Shown here: one piece after another, positions 45,581-53,670 of the stretch | Numbering within the stretch: the stretch's first letter is position 1 | Layout of the letters: the number at the start of each line of letters is the position of its first letter | NCBI GenBank assembly: GCA_963807015.1 | Contig: CAWEAS010000028.1 | Location: 1 to 64,000, forward strand | Reading direction: 5' to 3' | Length of the DNA stretch: 64,000 nt | From: JAJPKK01 sp963807015 | GTDB taxonomy: Bacteria; Pseudomonadota; Alphaproteobacteria; Rhizobiales; Xanthobacteraceae | The notes under the pieces: generated by a model | Told to the model about the DNA's origin: nothing | The model's input: the letters and a program-made list of their open reading frames with translations, nothing else | Databases searched by the model: none | Translations under genes and position numbers: made by a program

Positions 45581-45997
45581 CTAGCACGCCCAGCGGCAAG
45601 CGCCCCACGAGATGCAGCAGCTTCCGCCGCCGCCGCAGCCCCAACCGCATCCGCCGCAACCTCTGCAGCCTCTGCCGCCGCAACCTCTGCAGCCTCTGCC
45701 GCCGCAGCCTCTGCCGCCGCAGCCGCCGCAGCCCCGAGCGAGTTGTACGCCATTTCGCACGGATCCAGCGTCCTCCTTGTCGAAGGCATAAAAGGTCGAC
45801 AAGCTGACGTCAGAAATCTCTTCTTCACCGAGCGTGATCTGGGATGCGATGTTACGCGCCGCCGGTACATCGGACGCAGGCGCTACCGCCGCCGCGGACG
45901 CGCCGCCCGCGAGTGTTAAGGACAATCCGGCCGCTCCCAACACCGGCACCGCCTTCGTCCCACGCTTTCTTTTCGAAACTCGCTTCGCAACTGGCAT
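45581..45997 (-). CDS. TOMM/LAP precursor peptide with Cys-Gly-rich core
   Basis: The start at 45997 has GGAGGG nine bases before it, giving 138 residues. The N-terminus is basic (KRVSKRKRGTK) then hydrophobic (VPVLGAAGLSLTLAGGASA), like a signal peptide. An acidic middle (ITLGEEEISDVSLSTFYAF) is the probable leader-recognition part. From residue 89 the tail is made of GCGG, RGC and GCR units with 13 cysteines, ending SCCISWGACRWAC. Azole formation at the cysteines is predicted from the adjacent YcaO and SagB genes. The core start and any cleavage site are not known. Confidence 0.87.
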   Translation of the reverse strand: MPVAKRVSKRKRGTKAVPVLGAAGLSLTLAGGASAAAVAPASDVPAARNIASQITLGEEEISDVSLSTFYAFDKEDAGSVRNGVQLARGCGGCGGRGCGGRGCRGCGGRGCRGCGGCGWGCGGGGSCCISWGACRWAC

Positions 45998-46334
45998 AGT
46001 CTGTTCCCTCCATGCCTTGTCATAAATGCTGCATCGACCCACCGCCGCCTTTGGTACGCCTCGCAAACGTACAATGCAAGGCTATGCCTAACGTGGTCGG
46101 TGTCGCGCGATTCAAGCTCCTACAACCAAAGTGACGCTCACCAACATGTTGCCGGTCCATCGGGTTCCTGGATTTTGACGGCCGCATCGTCGTTTCCGGC
46201 GGCCTCGCTCCTGACGCATGGAAGCGCCGGCCGCATCCGTACTTGTGTCTGCTCTGCCCGGTCTTGTATCCAGGCCAAAAGGACTTCGGCGGCATCCGAT
46301 ACCGTAGCGGTTTGCAGGCTCACAGGGAAATAAC
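45998..46334. other. Gap between the divergent precursor and VOC genes
   Basis: These 337 bases hold no convincing gene. They must contain the minus-strand promoter of the RiPP precursor and the promoter of the VOC gene, which has AGGGAAATAAC before its ATG. I could not pick confident -35 and -10 boxes for either. Confidence 0.5.
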
Positions 46335-47156
46335 ATGATCAATTATCATGGCCGCTTCGTCTGGTACGAGCTCCTCACGACGGACACGAGGGCCGCCGAG
46401 GCCTTCTACGCGAAGGTCATAGGCTGGGGCACGCAAGACGCGTCGACCCCCGCTCTCGCCTACACCGTGTTCACGGCTGGACGGACCCCGGCGGCTGGGC
46501 TCACGGCGCTGCCGGAGAATGCGAGGCAAATGGGCGCGACGCCGCGGTGGTTCGGATACGTTGGCGTCGATGACGTGGATGCCGCTGCCGACCGGCTCAA
46601 GCGTCTTGGCGGCGCGGTGCAGGTCCCGCCGATGGACATCCCCGACGTCAGTCGCATTTCGATCATCGCCGATCCACAGATGGCAACGCTTGGGTTGGTC
46701 AAGTGGCGCAATCCGGGCCAACGGCTCGCTGAGCCGGGCACACCGGGCCACGTAGGCTGGCATGAGTTGCTCGCCACCGACGGGGAGAAGGCGTTCACTT
46801 TCTATCGCGAGCTTTTTGACTGGCAAAAAGCTGACGCCGACACCGGTCCGTCAGACACGTATTACTCGTTCTCCGCAGGAGGGCAGGCGATCGGCGGCAT
46901 GTTCACAAAACCGCCGACGGTGCCGGTCCCGTTCTGGCTTTACTACTTCACCGTCAGCGACATCGAAGCGGCGGCGGAACGCGTAAGGTCTAGCGGCGGG
47001 GAGATCCTCGATGCCCCGCTTGAATTGCCAGACGGCGGCTGGATCGCCCGATGCATGGATCCGCAGGGCGCCATGTTCTCGCTGGAGGGAAAGCGCAGCC
47101 CAAAGGCGATCGGATATTTTTCACCCTCCGCATCCCCCGCTCGACGAGTGCGTTAG
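46335..47156 (+). CDS. Two-domain VOC-family protein (glyoxalase/bleomycin-resistance fold)
   Basis: A 273-residue protein made of two vicinal-oxygen-chelate modules. The first begins GRFVWYELLTTDTRAAEAFY, the second GHVGWHELLATDGEKAFTFY. Each carries a metal-site-like end: YVGVDDVDAAADRLKRLGG in the first, DPQGAMFSLEG in the second. Such proteins bind or detoxify small molecules. It is divergent from the RiPP precursor, so it could be a self-protection protein as well as an unrelated enzyme; sequence alone does not decide. Confidence 0.85.
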   Translation: MINYHGRFVWYELLTTDTRAAEAFYAKVIGWGTQDASTPALAYTVFTAGRTPAAGLTALPENARQMGATPRWFGYVGVDDVDAAADRLKRLGGAVQVPPMDIPDVSRISIIADPQMATLGLVKWRNPGQRLAEPGTPGHVGWHELLATDGEKAFTFYRELFDWQKADADTGPSDTYYSFSAGGQAIGGMFTKPPTVPVPFWLYYFTVSDIEAAAERVRSSGGEILDAPLELPDGGWIARCMDPQGAMFSLEGKRSPKAIGYFSPSASPARRVR

Positions 47157-47364
47157 AAGTTGGTGTTCAGCGGCAGCTCTCGATACGCTTGAGACCCAGC
47201 GCTCGGACACACCCTTCGTCGGAGGGCGTAGATTTGCTTGAACAACAGCAGACCCAGCACGAAGCGGGTCGCCAGGCCACGGGTGATATGATCATCGTGC
47301 GCTGTGCCGATGACTTCATCACGGGTTCCAGCACGAGGGCCAACCGCGGACATCCTCACGAATT

Positions 47365-48480
47365 TTACTGGCGCTTGCGCCCCCTGATCACGGTTGTTTC
47401 ATAAAGACCGACCGGTGCGAAATTATCAGTCAGCAATTCGCCGGTCGTTACACTGGGATTTACGGCCCGTTTTGATACGAGGCGGGGCAGTGGATACCGA
47501 AAATGATATTTGCCCTGTAACTCAACGGCGCGCTGCGCCAGAGTTTCCGATTCCGGCGCATGCCTCGACGTCGCCACCATGATCACCTGTGTGCCAACTC
47601 GGGTCTCGGGGACAGGGTAGACGTCGACAGTCGGAAATACCGCGCGCAAGGTCACAATCGTTGATGCGTTAAGCTTCGTGTTGCCTAGAATGTTAAGGGC
47701 CACAGCCCCACCTGGTGTCAGACGCTCGTTGACAAGCGTGTAGAACTCCCGGGTGAGGAGATGGAACGGTACGCCGATTTCCCGGAAGGCATCCAACACG
47801 ATTAAATCGTAGAGTTCCTTGTGACGATTGAGGTAAACCCGTCCGTCGCTGTCAACGAAGCGGACCCGGGCGGTCTCTTGCACGCCGAAATATTTCTTGG
47901 CAGCCGCAATCACTCCGGGATCAAGTTCGACAACATCGATTTGCAGGTCCGGGATGGCGCGGCCGAGATAAGTCGAGACGACACCGGCGCCGAGGCCGAC
48001 CATCAGGATCCGCTTGACCGTATCGGGATACAGGAGGCTGACGGGTATGGTTTGTGAATATTCAAGCTGCATGTCGTCGGGATCTTTGAGATTGACCGCG
48101 GATTCGAGATAGTTTTCACTCCGGTGTCTGGTGGACATTGCCAGGATCGAACCGCGCTTGTTGACGAAAATTTCGTTGTACTCGGTTTCGACGTGAGCGA
48201 CGCGCCCGTCGGGCCGCTTGAGTATTTCCGCGCGCACAGTTTCGTCAAAGAGGCTGTCCGCCCAAGCGCCGGTCGCGGCGAGCGCAACCACGGCGAGCGC
48301 AGCGGACGCCACGGTTTTTGCGACCTTACCAGTCTCGAGTTGCGCAAGCCGCTTGATCACGAAGTTCTTCGACTGCGGGGCGATCGCCGCTGGGCAATCC
48401 GTGACCGCAGACGCGCGCGGCCGCTTCCCCCCAGCACGGCGAGTTGCCGCAAAGTCTCCTTGGTGCCGCGAAGTCGTCAT
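47365..48480 (-). CDS. Spermidine-synthase-like (SpeE-fold) protein with membrane anchor
   Basis: ATG 48480 overlaps the stop of the preceding small gene (ATGA), giving 371 residues. A hydrophobic segment (TVASAALAVVALAATGAWA) at about residues 62-80 would anchor or export it. The rest is the Rossmann-like SpeE fold: ILMVGLGAGVVSTYLGR, IDVVELDPGVIAAAKKYF, DSDGRVYLNRH and YDLIVLDAF. Polyamine-site residues of true spermidine synthases are not clear, so it is better called a spermidine-synthase-like protein of unknown substrate. Confidence 0.8.
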   Translation of the reverse strand: MTTSRHQGDFAATRRAGGKRPRASAVTDCPAAIAPQSKNFVIKRLAQLETGKVAKTVASAALAVVALAATGAWADSLFDETVRAEILKRPDGRVAHVETEYNEIFVNKRGSILAMSTRHRSENYLESAVNLKDPDDMQLEYSQTIPVSLLYPDTVKRILMVGLGAGVVSTYLGRAIPDLQIDVVELDPGVIAAAKKYFGVQETARVRFVDSDGRVYLNRHKELYDLIVLDAFREIGVPFHLLTREFYTLVNERLTPGGAVALNILGNTKLNASTIVTLRAVFPTVDVYPVPETRVGTQVIMVATSRHAPESETLAQRAVELQGKYHFRYPLPRLVSKRAVNPSVTTGELLTDNFAPVGLYETTVIRGRKRQ

Positions 48481-48722
48481 AACCCACCCGCAAATCCGAT
48501 CAACACAATCACCATATGCGGTCCAACAAGAATGCAAAGCCCCTGTGCGCCGCTCGGCCTCGAAATTCCGGCTGCGCCGTTCGCGATGTTCGGCGGGTCG
48601 CGCTGATCGGTGGCCTGCGCCCGCTGGTCGGCGCACTGCGCGTAAACCGGAGCGGTCGCAAACAGCGCAAGGGCCATGGCGGCGACTGCAACGGTCGACA
48701 TCAGTATCTTCTTCGAGGTCAC
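48477..48722 (-). CDS. Small secreted protein translationally coupled to the SpeE-like gene
   Basis: An 81-residue protein with a clear signal peptide (VAVAAMALALFATAPVYAQ) and a short mature part of about 52 residues. The mature part begins CADQRAQATDQRDPP and ends with a hydrophobic stretch (GPHMVIVLIGFAGGL). No family is recognised. Its TGA shares bases with the ATG of the SpeE-like gene, so the two are co-translated. Confidence 0.65.
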   Translation of the reverse strand: MTSKKILMSTVAVAAMALALFATAPVYAQCADQRAQATDQRDPPNIANGAAGISRPSGAQGLCILVGPHMVIVLIGFAGGL

Positions 48723-48917
48723 GTCAATCTTCCTTTCGACTTGGTGTCTCGTAAATCGGAGCGTCTCGGTATCCCGTAATGTGCAACCGTAATCTGGCCC
48801 TTAATCGCCGGGCAGGGCGGTTATAAATCAAGCGGAAGTTTGATCGCTATCAAACTCGATATCGATAGCTCGGTGCACATTGTGTTCGACGTTCATTGCC
48901 TGAAAGCTGCTCGTAAA

Positions 48918-49694
48918 ATGTCAGTTACACCCTTCAAGGGCATCCGCGGCCCGGCCATCCGCGCCCTTGATAACTGGGGGGTGGCCGGTTCAACGCACGG
49001 CAAGATGCACCAGTTGCTCAGCGACGAAGAGCGCGCGCGGCTGGCCACGATCGCTTCCATCGTCCGCTTCGAGAAGGGCACTGAGATATACCGCGAGGGA
49101 GACCACGCGGAGGCGCTGTTCAATATTATCGGCGGCGTCGTGAAGGCCTTCAAAAGAAATCCCGACGGCTCGGAGCATATCCTCGCATTCTGGTTTCCCC
49201 AGGACTTGTTCGGCCTGTCGGAAGATTCGTGTTACGTCAGTTCGATCAAGACGCTCACGCCGGTGACCGCCTATCGCATTCCGCTTACGGCGTTGCGCGG
49301 CCGGCTCTCGAGCGATCCGCTGTTGGAATTCCATCTCATCGTCAAGCTTTGCTACGAGCTCCGCCAGGCCCAGCGTCATGCCTTCATGCTTGCGCGCACG
49401 CGGACGATTCCGAAGCTGACGATGTTCCTGCAGATGCTGGAGGAGATGCAGGCTGCGAACGGCGAGCCGACAAACGAAATCTACCTTCCGATGAATCGCT
49501 CCGACATCGCGGAATACGTCGGCACCTCGCTCGCGGCCGTGAGCAGGGCGTTCCACGCTCTCGCCGCGAAGGGCATTGTTCAGACGCGAAATCGAAAGCA
49601 CGTGAAGATCATCGATCGCGCCGCTTTCGACAGGCTCGCGGGGAACGTCGTCGATAGTGGTCAGGTGAGCGGACGGGAAAATCCAAGAGGCTGA
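48918..49694 (+). CDS. Crp/Fnr-family transcriptional regulator
   Basis: ATG 48918 gives 258 residues; an upstream TTG at 48840 is possible. The cyclic-nucleotide-binding-like domain (KGTEIYREGDHAEALFNII, then WFPQDLFGLSED) precedes a winged helix-turn-helix (NRSDIAEYVGTSLAAVSRAF). No cysteine cluster for an iron-sulfur centre is visible in the N-terminus, which makes it FixK-like rather than FNR-like. It is divergent from the small secreted protein gene. Its signal and targets are unknown. Confidence 0.88.
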   Translation: MSVTPFKGIRGPAIRALDNWGVAGSTHGKMHQLLSDEERARLATIASIVRFEKGTEIYREGDHAEALFNIIGGVVKAFKRNPDGSEHILAFWFPQDLFGLSEDSCYVSSIKTLTPVTAYRIPLTALRGRLSSDPLLEFHLIVKLCYELRQAQRHAFMLARTRTIPKLTMFLQMLEEMQAANGEPTNEIYLPMNRSDIAEYVGTSLAAVSRAFHALAAKGIVQTRNRKHVKIIDRAAFDRLAGNVVDSGQVSGRENPRG

Positions 49695-50129
49695 CTGGCG
49701 ACTGACGGCGGCCGTAATGCACGGCGACGCTCGTTCGAGACCGCGCGCCCGGCAACCGCACGAAGGTCGCCCGGCGGTATAGGCCGCCCGCGGCGAGTTC
49801 CCGCCGGCTCAAACTCCGCGATCTCGCCATCCCGCGGTCATGCCATCACCCGAATCCCCGTGATTCGTGGCAAGTTGAATACAAGTCGGGTGGGGGGAAA
49901 TCCGTGAAGGCGAAGGGCGGGCGGTGGCCGGGACACCGCGTTCGCTGGCGCAAGGGGGATTTTCGGCGTGCGAGTTAGTCAAACCATGAGGGGAGGGATT
50001 CCCGCGATGCGGGCAGCCCCTTGTGGTAAAAGCATTTTCAGGCCAAACGTGCGGCGGGTCGTCGGCCGGGGCCGGCGTTGCGGCCGCGCCGGCGTCATGT
50101 CGCGCGCGGCGATTGCTGCAAGGTGCGCC
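49695..50129. other. Intergenic region before purA
   Basis: These 435 bases separate the Crp-type gene from purA. I see no credible gene, hairpin terminator or repeat here. It should hold the purA promoter. Confidence 0.5.
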
Positions 50130-51422
50130 ATGGCGAATGTGGTGGTCGTCGGTTCCCAATGGGGTGACGAGGGCAAGGGCAAGATTGTCGATTGGCTCTC
50201 GCAACAGGCGGACATCGTCGTCCGCTTTCAGGGCGGGCACAATGCCGGCCACACGCTGGTCATCGACAGCACGACCTACAAGCTGTCGCTGCTGCCGTCC
50301 GGCGTGGTACGGCCCGGCAAGCTGTCGGTCATCGGCAACGGCGTGGTGCTGGACCCCAATGCGCTGATCGAGGAAATCAAGCGGCTGAAGGGCCAGGGGG
50401 TCGAGGTGACGCCCGAGACGCTGCGCATCGCCGATAACGTGACGCTGATCCTGCCGCTGCACCAGGAACTCGACGCCATTCGCGAGACCTCCAATGTGCG
50501 CACCTCGCTCGGCACGACGCGGCGCGGCATCGGGCCGGCCTACGAGGACAAGGTCGGCCGGCGCGCCATTCGCCTGATGGATCTCGCCGACCTGCCGGCG
50601 CTGGGCGGCAAGATCGACCGATTGCTCGCACATCACAACGCGCTTCGGCGCGGCCTGGGCATCGCCGAAATCGAACCAAAGACCGTGTATGACCGGCTGT
50701 CGGCGATCGCGCCGCGGGTGCTGCCGTTCATGGATTCGGTCTGGTCGCTGCTCGATCGCAAGCGGCGCGAAGGGAAAAGAATCCTATTCGAGGGCGCCCA
50801 AGGTGCGCTGCTCGACGTCGACCACGGCACCTATCCGTACGTGACCTCGTCGAATACCGTCGCTGCCCAGGCTGCGACGGGTTCGGGCATCGGTCCAGCC
50901 GCGGTCGGCTACGTTCTCGGGATCAGCAAGGCCTACACGACGCGGGTCGGCGCCGGGCCGTTTCCGACCGAGCAGGACAATGAGATCGGCCGGATCATCG
51001 GCGAACGGGGTCGCGAGTTCGGCGTCGTGACCGGCCGCAAACGTCGGTGCGGGTGGTTCGACGCCGTCTTGGTGCGGCAAACCGTCCGCACCGGGGGAAT
51101 CGACGGATTGGCCTTGACGAAGCTCGATATTCTCGATGGATTCGAGGAGATCAAGGTGTGCGTGGGGTATCGATTCGACGGCCGCACCATCGACTATTTG
51201 CCCGCCGGGGAGCATGCCCAGGCGCGGGTCGAGCCGGTCTATGAGACGATCGCCGGTTGGGAAGCGCGGACCGCGGGGGCGCGTTCTTTTGCGGAACTTC
51301 CGGCCCAGGCGATCAAATACGTGCGGCGGATCGAAGAATTGGTCGGTTGCCCGGTAACCCTGCTCTCGACGAGCCCGGAACGGGAAGACACAATTCTTAT
51401 GCGAAATCCGTTCGAAATATAA
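50130..51422 (+). CDS. purA: Adenylosuccinate synthetase PurA
   Basis: The 430-residue GTP-dependent enzyme joins IMP and aspartate to make adenylosuccinate, the committed step to AMP. The start at 50130 gives MANVVVVGSQWGDEGKGKIV with the catalytic Asp13 and P-loop-like segment. The other family motifs GHNAGHTLV (catalytic His), TRRGIGPAYEDK, FEGAQGALLDVDHGTYPYVT and GAGPFPTE are present, and the end is RREDT-type (SPEREDTIL). Confidence 0.96.
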   Translation: MANVVVVGSQWGDEGKGKIVDWLSQQADIVVRFQGGHNAGHTLVIDSTTYKLSLLPSGVVRPGKLSVIGNGVVLDPNALIEEIKRLKGQGVEVTPETLRIADNVTLILPLHQELDAIRETSNVRTSLGTTRRGIGPAYEDKVGRRAIRLMDLADLPALGGKIDRLLAHHNALRRGLGIAEIEPKTVYDRLSAIAPRVLPFMDSVWSLLDRKRREGKRILFEGAQGALLDVDHGTYPYVTSSNTVAAQAATGSGIGPAAVGYVLGISKAYTTRVGAGPFPTEQDNEIGRIIGERGREFGVVTGRKRRCGWFDAVLVRQTVRTGGIDGLALTKLDILDGFEEIKVCVGYRFDGRTIDYLPAGEHAQARVEPVYETIAGWEARTAGARSFAELPAQAIKYVRRIEELVGCPVTLLSTSPEREDTILMRNPFEI

Positions 51423-51461
51423 TACAATGGCATTTGCTGCCCGCGGGGGCGCGGAGAACCG

Positions 51462-53510
51462 ATGGCCGATTACTATCCGTTGATCGCCAAGGCCGTGAGT
51501 GGGCTTGAGAAGAGCACCGCGGACCAGCGGCATGGTTTGTATGATCGGGCGCGCCAGGCTTTGATCGCGCAGCTGCGCGGCGTCATGCCCGCACTCTCCG
51601 AATCGGACATCACCCGTGAGCGCCTCGCTCTTGAGGAGGCGATCCGCAAAGTCGAGGCTGAAGCCGCGCGCAAGTCGCGCAGCGATCCGCCCCCGCCCCG
51701 GGTCGAGCGGCGTCCGGAACCGCCGCCGCCGGAGGCGCGCCAGGAAACGCGCCATCAACCGCGGCGCCAGGATCGGCCCGCGATGCCTGCGCCCGAAGAG
51801 TTCGCGGAGCCCGAGGCGAAGCCCGAACCGCGGCGCGAGTCCCGTCCGTCGCCCATGGAATTTCGTTCGCCGCGGCCCGGCCGGCCCGCGGCCCCGCTTT
51901 CGGCCGCTGCCGTCAAGGTGCCACCGCGGCCGGCCGACGACGAGCCCGAGGACGAGGACACGAATGGCGAGCCGCCGCCCGCGGCCGCCGGCGGCTCCGC
52001 CCGGGTCGAGCGCACACGCTGGAGTCCCGGCGGCGGATCGTCGATCTCGACCAACGGGCTCAAGGGTTTTCGCGACGTTGTCGCTGATGCGGAGAGCCTC
52101 GGCGCCGCGACCAGCCAGACCGCAAAGAGCGTCCGCGCTGCCTTCCAGACCGCGCCGGAGCCCGAGCTGGAACGAGCCGAAACGCGCATTGAGCCGCGCT
52201 TGCCCCGGCGCGGCGAAGCCCGCGCCGATGCGCGCGGGGATGTTAGGATTGAGCCGCGCAACGAGCGTCGCAGCGAGCCGCGCAACGAGCCGCGCAGCGG
52301 CCGGCGCGGCGAACAGCGGGTCGAGCCCGAGCCCGAGCTGCCGCGCTCTCGTCGCCCATCGCCGCGCGATGCCGAGCGCTTCATCGACCACGAGCCCGAG
52401 GAGGAACCGGAGGAGCGGTTCGAGCCGCGTGCGCCGCGCGGGGGAAAGCGCGCGCGAGCCGCAGAACCGGTTGTCGAGCCACCGCGGTCGCGCCGCCAGC
52501 CGCCGCGAGCGCCGCTCGACGAGCCCGATGACGAGCCGGTTGACGCCGCGGACTTTGCCGATCACGGAAATTACGAGGGCACCCTCGAGTCCGAGGTGCG
52601 CGCGCCGTCGTCCATGGTCCGCCAGGAAGACATCCGCGCACGGACACCACCACCCCGGGCCGCCAAGGCCGACCGCAAAGGCCTGCCGGAGAAGTGGCCG
52701 GAAAAGCAGGATAAGCAAAAGAAGGGGCAGTGGAAGAAATACGCGACCCTCGCGCTTGCCGGCATTCTGGTGCTGGCGGTCGCCGGCGTCGCGGTGTGGA
52801 AGGGACCGGGACTGGTGTCCTCGTTCCGCAGCGTGCCGACGTCGCAGCGCTTGACCGACGCGCAGCCGGCCCCGACCGCGGATGCCAACAATAATCGCAA
52901 GTTCGGCGGCCGCGTGGGAGCGGACGCCGGCAACACCTATACGCCGCAGAGCGCGACAGGAAGCGCGCTCGTCGCCCAGAAGGTCGTGCTCTACGAAGAG
53001 GACGAGAACAATCCGGCGGGCAAGCGGTTCGAGGGAACGGCGGCGTGGCGCACCGAAATGAGCGCGCCGTCGCCGGGGCAGCCGGCCGAAATGGTGGTCC
53101 GCGCCGAAGTGGAAATTCCCGACCTGAAGACGACGTTGCGCTGGTCGCTGCGCCGTAACACCGACAAGCAATTGCCGGCGAGCCACACCGTCGAGGTCAT
53201 GTTCACCCTGCCGTCGGACTTCGCCCACGGCGGCATTTCGAGCATTCCCGGCATTCTGATGAAGCAGGCGGAGGGCACCCGCGGCATCCCGCTTGCCGGC
53301 CAGGCAGTGAAGGTCACCTCGACCTACTTCCTGATCGGCTTGTCGTCGGTCGAGAACGACATGGCCCGGAACGTCCAACTGCTGAAAGAGCGGGAGTGGT
53401 TCGATATTCCCGTCGTCTACAATGACGGCAAGCGGGCGATCGTCGCGATCGAAAAAGGCACCCCCGGCGACCGCGCCTTCAGCGACGCCTTCGCGTCCTG
53501 GAAGCAGTAA
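51462..53510 (+). CDS. Large disordered single-pass membrane protein next to purA
   Basis: A 682-residue protein of unknown function. The first 70 residues are a helical, conserved-looking domain (MADYYPLIAKAVSGLEKSTA). About 350 residues of arginine/glutamate/proline-rich, disordered sequence follow, with repeated EPRNE/RRSEPR units. One membrane helix (TLALAGILVLAVAGVAVWKG) comes at about 427-445. A folded C-terminal domain of about 200 residues ends with IEKGTPGDRAFSDAFASW. Similar proteins lie between purA and rpoH in related bacteria as I remember them. The start has GGAG upstream. Confidence 0.75.
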   Translation: MADYYPLIAKAVSGLEKSTADQRHGLYDRARQALIAQLRGVMPALSESDITRERLALEEAIRKVEAEAARKSRSDPPPPRVERRPEPPPPEARQETRHQPRRQDRPAMPAPEEFAEPEAKPEPRRESRPSPMEFRSPRPGRPAAPLSAAAVKVPPRPADDEPEDEDTNGEPPPAAAGGSARVERTRWSPGGGSSISTNGLKGFRDVVADAESLGAATSQTAKSVRAAFQTAPEPELERAETRIEPRLPRRGEARADARGDVRIEPRNERRSEPRNEPRSGRRGEQRVEPEPELPRSRRPSPRDAERFIDHEPEEEPEERFEPRAPRGGKRARAAEPVVEPPRSRRQPPRAPLDEPDDEPVDAADFADHGNYEGTLESEVRAPSSMVRQEDIRARTPPPRAAKADRKGLPEKWPEKQDKQKKGQWKKYATLALAGILVLAVAGVAVWKGPGLVSSFRSVPTSQRLTDAQPAPTADANNNRKFGGRVGADAGNTYTPQSATGSALVAQKVVLYEEDENNPAGKRFEGTAAWRTEMSAPSPGQPAEMVVRAEVEIPDLKTTLRWSLRRNTDKQLPASHTVEVMFTLPSDFAHGGISSIPGILMKQAEGTRGIPLAGQAVKVTSTYFLIGLSSVENDMARNVQLLKEREWFDIPVVYNDGKRAIVAIEKGTPGDRAFSDAFASWKQ

Positions 53511-53512
53511 CA

Positions 53513-53662
53513 CCCTCCCCTGCAGGGGGAGGGTCGGGCTGCCGCAGGCAGTCCGGGGTGGGGTGATAGCCGTCCCACAAACTTTCCGCGCTTAGAGGGT
53601 GGTAGCGCTGCCACCCCCGCCCGGCCGCTTTCGCGGCCGACCTCCCCCCTCCAGGGGGAGGT
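53513..53662. repeat. Palindromic repeat, family A, between two convergent genes
   Basis: The left part is CCCTCCCCTGCAGGGGGAGGG with an inner GACTGCC/GGCAGTC-type stem; the right part is CGACCTCCCCCCTCCAGGGG followed by GAGGT. The element starts two bases after the membrane-protein stop and ends eight bases before the rpoH stop, so it may terminate both converging transcripts. Confidence 0.82.
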
Positions 53663-53670
53663 GAAAAGGC

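Noticed and set aside
45581..45870. Cys-Gly tail as a radical-SAM (GRRM-type) cyclophane or methanobactin precursor
   Set aside because: No radical-SAM or MbnB/C-type gene is nearby, whereas YcaO and SagB genes follow directly; azole chemistry fits better.
46100..46333. Short frames between the RiPP precursor and the VOC gene as extra precursors
   Set aside because: They lack ribosome binding sites and cysteine-rich or leader-like features.
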